Positions 6,122 to 8,561 of a stretch of 8,561 bases of DNA are shown here, piece after piece; the stretch's first letter is position 1, and every line of letters begins with the position of its first letter. A model generated the notes under the pieces. The model had not been told where the DNA came from. It saw nothing but the letters and a program-made list of their open reading frames with translations, and made no database searches. This DNA comes from Clostridiales bacterium (GTDB lineage Bacteria; Bacillota; Clostridia; Oscillospirales; Oscillospiraceae): positions 1 to 8,561 of the forward strand of contig SFIL01000041.1 of the NCBI GenBank assembly GCA_004556205.1, read 5' to 3'. Both the position numbers and the translations under genes were made by a program.

Positions 6122-7786
6122 ATGAAGAAAAACGAACTCTACCGCGCGGAGGTCACGGGCTTCACAAGCGATGGACAGGGCGTGTGCCGCGTAGACGGCT
6201 GCGCCGTGTTTGTCCCGAACGCCGCGCCCGACGAGGAATACGAGGTGCGCATCACCCACGTCGGCAAGACTGCCGCACACGGAAAAATTGAAAAAATACT
6301 GCGCCGTTCGCCCGACCGCGTAAGCCGCCTGTGTCCATACGCCAAGCAATGCGGCGGCTGCGAATTTTGGCACCTGACCTATGAGGCCGAAACGCGCATT
6401 AAAAAGCAGCGCGTCCTCGATGCGCTGAACCGCCTCGGCGGTCAAGCGCTGACCGACCTGCCGATCACGCTCGCTCCGACCTGTGAGGGCTACCGCAACA
6501 AGGCGCTTTATCCCGTCGCGGCGGGAAAGGACGGCATCGTCGCCGGCTTTTTCAAGAAAGGGACGCACGAGGTCGTGCCCGTCGAGCGCTGCCTGATCCT
6601 GCCCGTGTGCGCCGACCACGCCGTCGCCGCCGTGTCGCAATGGGCAAAGCGCGCGAAGGTCAGTGCCTACGACGAGACGACGCATACGGGACTTCTGCGC
6701 CATATTTTTGTACGCAGCGCCGAAGCAACGGGGCAGGTGATGGTCTGCCTTGTCGTGACGAAGGAGGCGCTTCCGCAGACGGCGCTGCTGCTCGACCTCC
6801 TGCAAAAAAATGTCGCGGGGCTTGCCTCCGTCGCGATCAACGTCAATCCACGCCGCGGAAACGCCGTCCTCGGGGACACAACGCGCATTCTCTGGGGCGC
6901 GGAGGCGATTGAAGATATATTGTGCGGTCTGCGCTTCCGTATTTCGCCGCGCTCCTTCTATCAGGTCAACCGGACGCAGGCGGAGGTGCTGTACGAAAAA
7001 GCGCTCAACGCTGCCGACCTGCACGGCACGGAGACGGTACTCGACCTCTACTGCGGCACGGGGACGATCACGCTCTGTCTTGCGAAGCGGGCAAAGCGCG
7101 TCATCGGCGTCGAGGTCGTGGACGCGGCAATCCGCGACGCGGAGGAAAACGCCCGCCGCAACGGTATCACAAACGCCCGCTTTTTCTGCGCCGACGCAGG
7201 CGAGGCGGCAAAAAAGCTTGCGCAGGAGCTGACTCTGCCGGACGTGATCGTCGTCGATCCGCCGCGCAAGGGCTTGTCCGCCGACGTGATCGCCGCAATT
7301 ACGGAGATGGCGCCCAAGCGCGTGGTCTACGTCTCCTGCGACCCCGCCACCCTTGCGCGGGATGTCCGTCTGCTTGAAGCCGAGGGCTACCGGTTAAAAA
7401 CCGCCGAGGCCGTCGATCTCTTCCCGCGCTGCGCCCATGTTGAGACGGTTGTACTGCTTTCCCACAAAAAGCCAGACGGACATATCAACGTAAAAGTTGA
7501 GTTTGGCGAGGGTGAGGGAAAAGTTCCGCTTGATAATATTGCTAAAAGAGCGGAAAGCTACAAGCCCAAAGAGCGAGTGACCTACAAAATGATAAAGGAG
7601 TACATAGAAGCTAAATACGGCTTCAAAGTACATACCGCATACATCGCAGAGGTAAAGAGAAATTTAGGATTACCGATGTACGATGCTCCTAATGCGGTAG
7701 AGGAATTGAAACAGCCGAGGAAGCATCCGACAGCAGAGAAAGTGGAAGCCATAAAGGATGCGTTGAAGCATTTTGAAATAATCTAA
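6122..7786 (+). CDS. rlmD: 23S rRNA (uracil-5-)-methyltransferase RlmD/RlmCD type with C-terminal extension
   Basis: Methylates C5 of a uridine in 23S rRNA (U1939 in E. coli numbering; Gram-positive relatives can also do U747) using S-adenosylmethionine. Domains: N-terminal TRAM (about 1-60); a [4Fe-4S] motif C71, C77, C80 with C157; the FYQVN motif (279-283); SAM-binding VLDLYCGTGT (306-315); VDPPRKGL (378-385); catalytic C406 in YVSCDPATL; and the base glutamate E441 in HVETVVLLS. Family proteins normally end soon after this. Here the frame continues to residue 554, with a charged extension (about 448-554) containing a helix-turn-helix-like stretch (about 483-516, including VTYKMIKEY and YIAEVKRNLGLP) and ending ALKHFEII. 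From memory, similar tails occur on rlmD-type genes in other Firmicutes. G+C drops sharply where the tail begins. AAGGA precedes the ATG. No terminator lies immediately after the stop. Confidence 0.95.
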   Translation: MKKNELYRAEVTGFTSDGQGVCRVDGCAVFVPNAAPDEEYEVRITHVGKTAAHGKIEKILRRSPDRVSRLCPYAKQCGGCEFWHLTYEAETRIKKQRVLDALNRLGGQALTDLPITLAPTCEGYRNKALYPVAAGKDGIVAGFFKKGTHEVVPVERCLILPVCADHAVAAVSQWAKRAKVSAYDETTHTGLLRHIFVRSAEATGQVMVCLVVTKEALPQTALLLDLLQKNVAGLASVAINVNPRRGNAVLGDTTRILWGAEAIEDILCGLRFRISPRSFYQVNRTQAEVLYEKALNAADLHGTETVLDLYCGTGTITLCLAKRAKRVIGVEVVDAAIRDAEENARRNGITNARFFCADAGEAAKKLAQELTLPDVIVVDPPRKGLSADVIAAITEMAPKRVVYVSCDPATLARDVRLLEAEGYRLKTAEAVDLFPRCAHVETVVLLSHKKPDGHINVKVEFGEGEGKVPLDNIAKRAESYKPKERVTYKMIKEYIEAKYGFKVHTAYIAEVKRNLGLPMYDAPNAVEELKQPRKHPTAEKVEAIKDALKHFEII

Positions 7787-7809
7787 ATATAAATATCGGA
7801 TACCATTTT

Positions 7810-7844
7810 ATAGCCGTTTGTTCAGGTTTTGAGTAGGCGGCTAT
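7810..7844 (+). terminator. Possible weak terminator after rlmD
   Basis: ATAGCCG (7810-7816) and CGGCTAT (7838-7844) form a 7-bp stem, extendable by wobble pairs (7817-7820 with 7834-7837) around a 13-base loop. Only TTTGGC follows directly, with a later GGATTTTTAG (7856-7865), so termination would be weak. Confidence 0.35.
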
Positions 7845-7890
7845 TTGGCTATCTGGATTTTTAGAACTATCGAAAAAGAAGAAAAGATTG

Positions 7891-7896
7891 TATAAT
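7891..7896 (+). promoter_or_regulatory. Possible -10 box upstream of the cyclase gene
   Basis: A perfect TATAAT 68 bases before the cyclase ATG. The region 17-18 bases upstream (about 7867-7873, CTATCGA) is a poor -35, so activity might need another factor. In such AT-rich DNA a chance match is possible. Confidence 0.35.
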
Positions 7897-7964
7897 ATAT
7901 GTGGAGCAAGTGAAAATGTGTAAAAAAGCTATCTTTATATTATAGAGGAGAATGTAGAGTAAAT

Positions 7965-8561
7965 ATGGGATTTTCAAAAAATGATTTTGAAAAAGTAGAT
8001 TTGTGGATTAAAAAAATAACAGAACAGACTGTTGAGCAAATAGAAATAGATTCAGAATTACCTCCAACAATAGAGCAATTAGAAGATAATAATAGAACCT
8101 ACTCCATCATGGCAGCCATACTATTTATTGATATTCGTAAGTCAACATACTTAACGGAAAATAGCCAAGCAAAAAGTATGGTTAAAATATATCGCTCATT
8201 TATGAGAATGGCAGTTGATTGTGTTAGAAAAAATGGAGGAGTTACAAGACAATTTCTGGGTGACAGAATTATGGGTGTATTTATTGACTCTGCTGATGAA
8301 AACGGGAATATCGTGGACAGTGCAGCAGATAAAGCAATTAATGCGGCAAGAAGTTTACAGACTGTGATTGATTATAGCTTGAATAAATATTTGAAAACTA
8401 ATGTTAATGGGAAAGTTATTGAATGTGGTATTGGAATTGATTATGGAAAGGTTCTGGTAACTCAGGTTGGTATGTATGGTCTGGAAAGTGATGAAAATAG
8501 AGAGAACGAAGTAGATTGTGTATGGGTTGGTAATACAACAAATTATGCAAGCAAATATTCA
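7965..8561 (+). CDS. Class III nucleotidyl cyclase (partial, 3' end outside window); candidate Pycsar PycC
   Basis: The first 199 residues are present; the frame is open at the edge. Residues about 49-199 form most of a class III (adenylate/guanylate-type) cyclase catalytic domain. AAILFIDIRKSTYLTE carries the first metal aspartate D56, and GGVTRQFLGDRIMGVF the second, D100. ECGIGIDYGKVLV (153-165) is a core strand pair, and VWVGNTTNYASKYS (186-199) matches the usual VGxxVNxAxR segment, with N193 retained and K197 in place of the arginine. The first 48 residues are acidic with no membrane segment or signal peptide, so the enzyme is soluble. The product (cAMP, cGMP, cCMP or cUMP) cannot be told from this. 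A compact soluble cyclase on AT-rich foreign DNA fits a Pycsar cyclase, but an ordinary signalling cyclase is possible. The ATG is the only plausible start in this frame; GAGGAG (7945-7950) is 14 bases away, an unusually wide spacing. Confidence 0.85.
   Translation, partial: MGFSKNDFEKVDLWIKKITEQTVEQIEIDSELPPTIEQLEDNNRTYSIMAAILFIDIRKSTYLTENSQAKSMVKIYRSFMRMAVDCVRKNGGVTRQFLGDRIMGVFIDSADENGNIVDSAADKAINAARSLQTVIDYSLNKYLKTNVNGKVIECGIGIDYGKVLVTQVGMYGLESDENRENEVDCVWVGNTTNYASKYS

Larger units (their letters stand above)
7445..8561. mobile_element. Putative integrated element or genomic island beginning within rlmD (partial)
   Basis: Composition changes abruptly inside the rlmD frame: 39/60 G+C at 7381-7440, 26/60 at 7441-7500, 23/60 at 7621-7680 and 17/60 at 8041-8100. 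The change starts just after the conserved HVE codons (7436-7444). The 3' end of rum-family genes is a known target of integrative conjugative elements in streptococci. No integrase or second attachment repeat is visible because the window ends, so the boundary and element type are inferred only from composition and context. Confidence 0.45.

Noticed and set aside
6098..7024. Long minus-strand open frame opposite the first half of rlmD
   Set aside because: Antisense shadow in GC-rich coding DNA; the composition is repetitive and no family is recognisable, whereas rlmD motifs are complete.
7901..7945. Tiny open frame (14 codons from GTG) upstream of the cyclase
   Set aside because: No ribosome binding site and expected by chance in AT-rich DNA.
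1..8561. CRISPR array, tRNA or rRNA gene, insertion sequence, transposase or integrase
   Set aside because: No regularly spaced repeats, cloverleaf-like sequence, rRNA segments or recombinase motifs were seen on either strand in this window.

Overview
The window looks like chromosomal DNA from a GC-rich Firmicute, probably a gut Clostridia/Oscillospiraceae-type organism. The reasons are a Gram-positive-type LexA with a matching DinR-type operator, two exact copies of the Bacillus-type parS consensus, strong GGAGG-type ribosome binding sites, and the neighbourhood parA-parB-small membrane gene-serS. This placement is inference from gene content; no taxonomic marker was searched. The last ~1.1 kb is abruptly AT-rich (hand counts: 42/60 G+C at 7081-7140, 25/60 at 7561-7620, 17/60 at 8041-8100) and looks horizontally acquired.

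Layout. 1-96 is the 3' end of an unrecognised plus-strand gene, followed by a perfect bidirectional terminator (237-281) facing mscL. From about 5990 down to 352 all genes lie on the minus strand, in the transcription order radical SAM protein (COG1313/PflX-like), lexA, parA, parB, a small coiled-coil membrane protein, serS, mscL. Good 17-bp-spaced promoters with extended -10 boxes precede the radical SAM gene, lexA and parA. An SOS box overlaps the lexA -35. One parS forms the core of a 34-bp perfect palindrome that, read from lexA, ends in a T-run and so also looks like the lexA terminator. A second exact parS sits directly upstream of the ribosome binding site of a divergent plus-strand gene, rlmD (23S rRNA m5U methyltransferase).

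rlmD ends unusually. Just after its HVE motif the base composition drops from about 65-70% to about 40% G+C, and the protein continues in frame for roughly 100 extra residues. The 3' end of rum-family genes is a known integration target of streptococcal integrative conjugative elements, so this looks like an element junction that supplied a new C-terminus. Beyond it, in very AT-rich DNA, begins a soluble class III nucleotidyl cyclase (7965 to the window end, truncated). This could be the PycC-like cyclase of a Pycsar-type anti-phage system carried as cargo, but the diagnostic effector gene lies outside the window.

Functionally the minus-strand block combines chromosome segregation (ParA, ParB, parS), DNA-damage control (LexA), tRNA charging (SerS) and osmotic safety (MscL). 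The notable features are the dual-use parS/terminator, the parS beside the rlmD start, the rlmD breakpoint and the cyclase.
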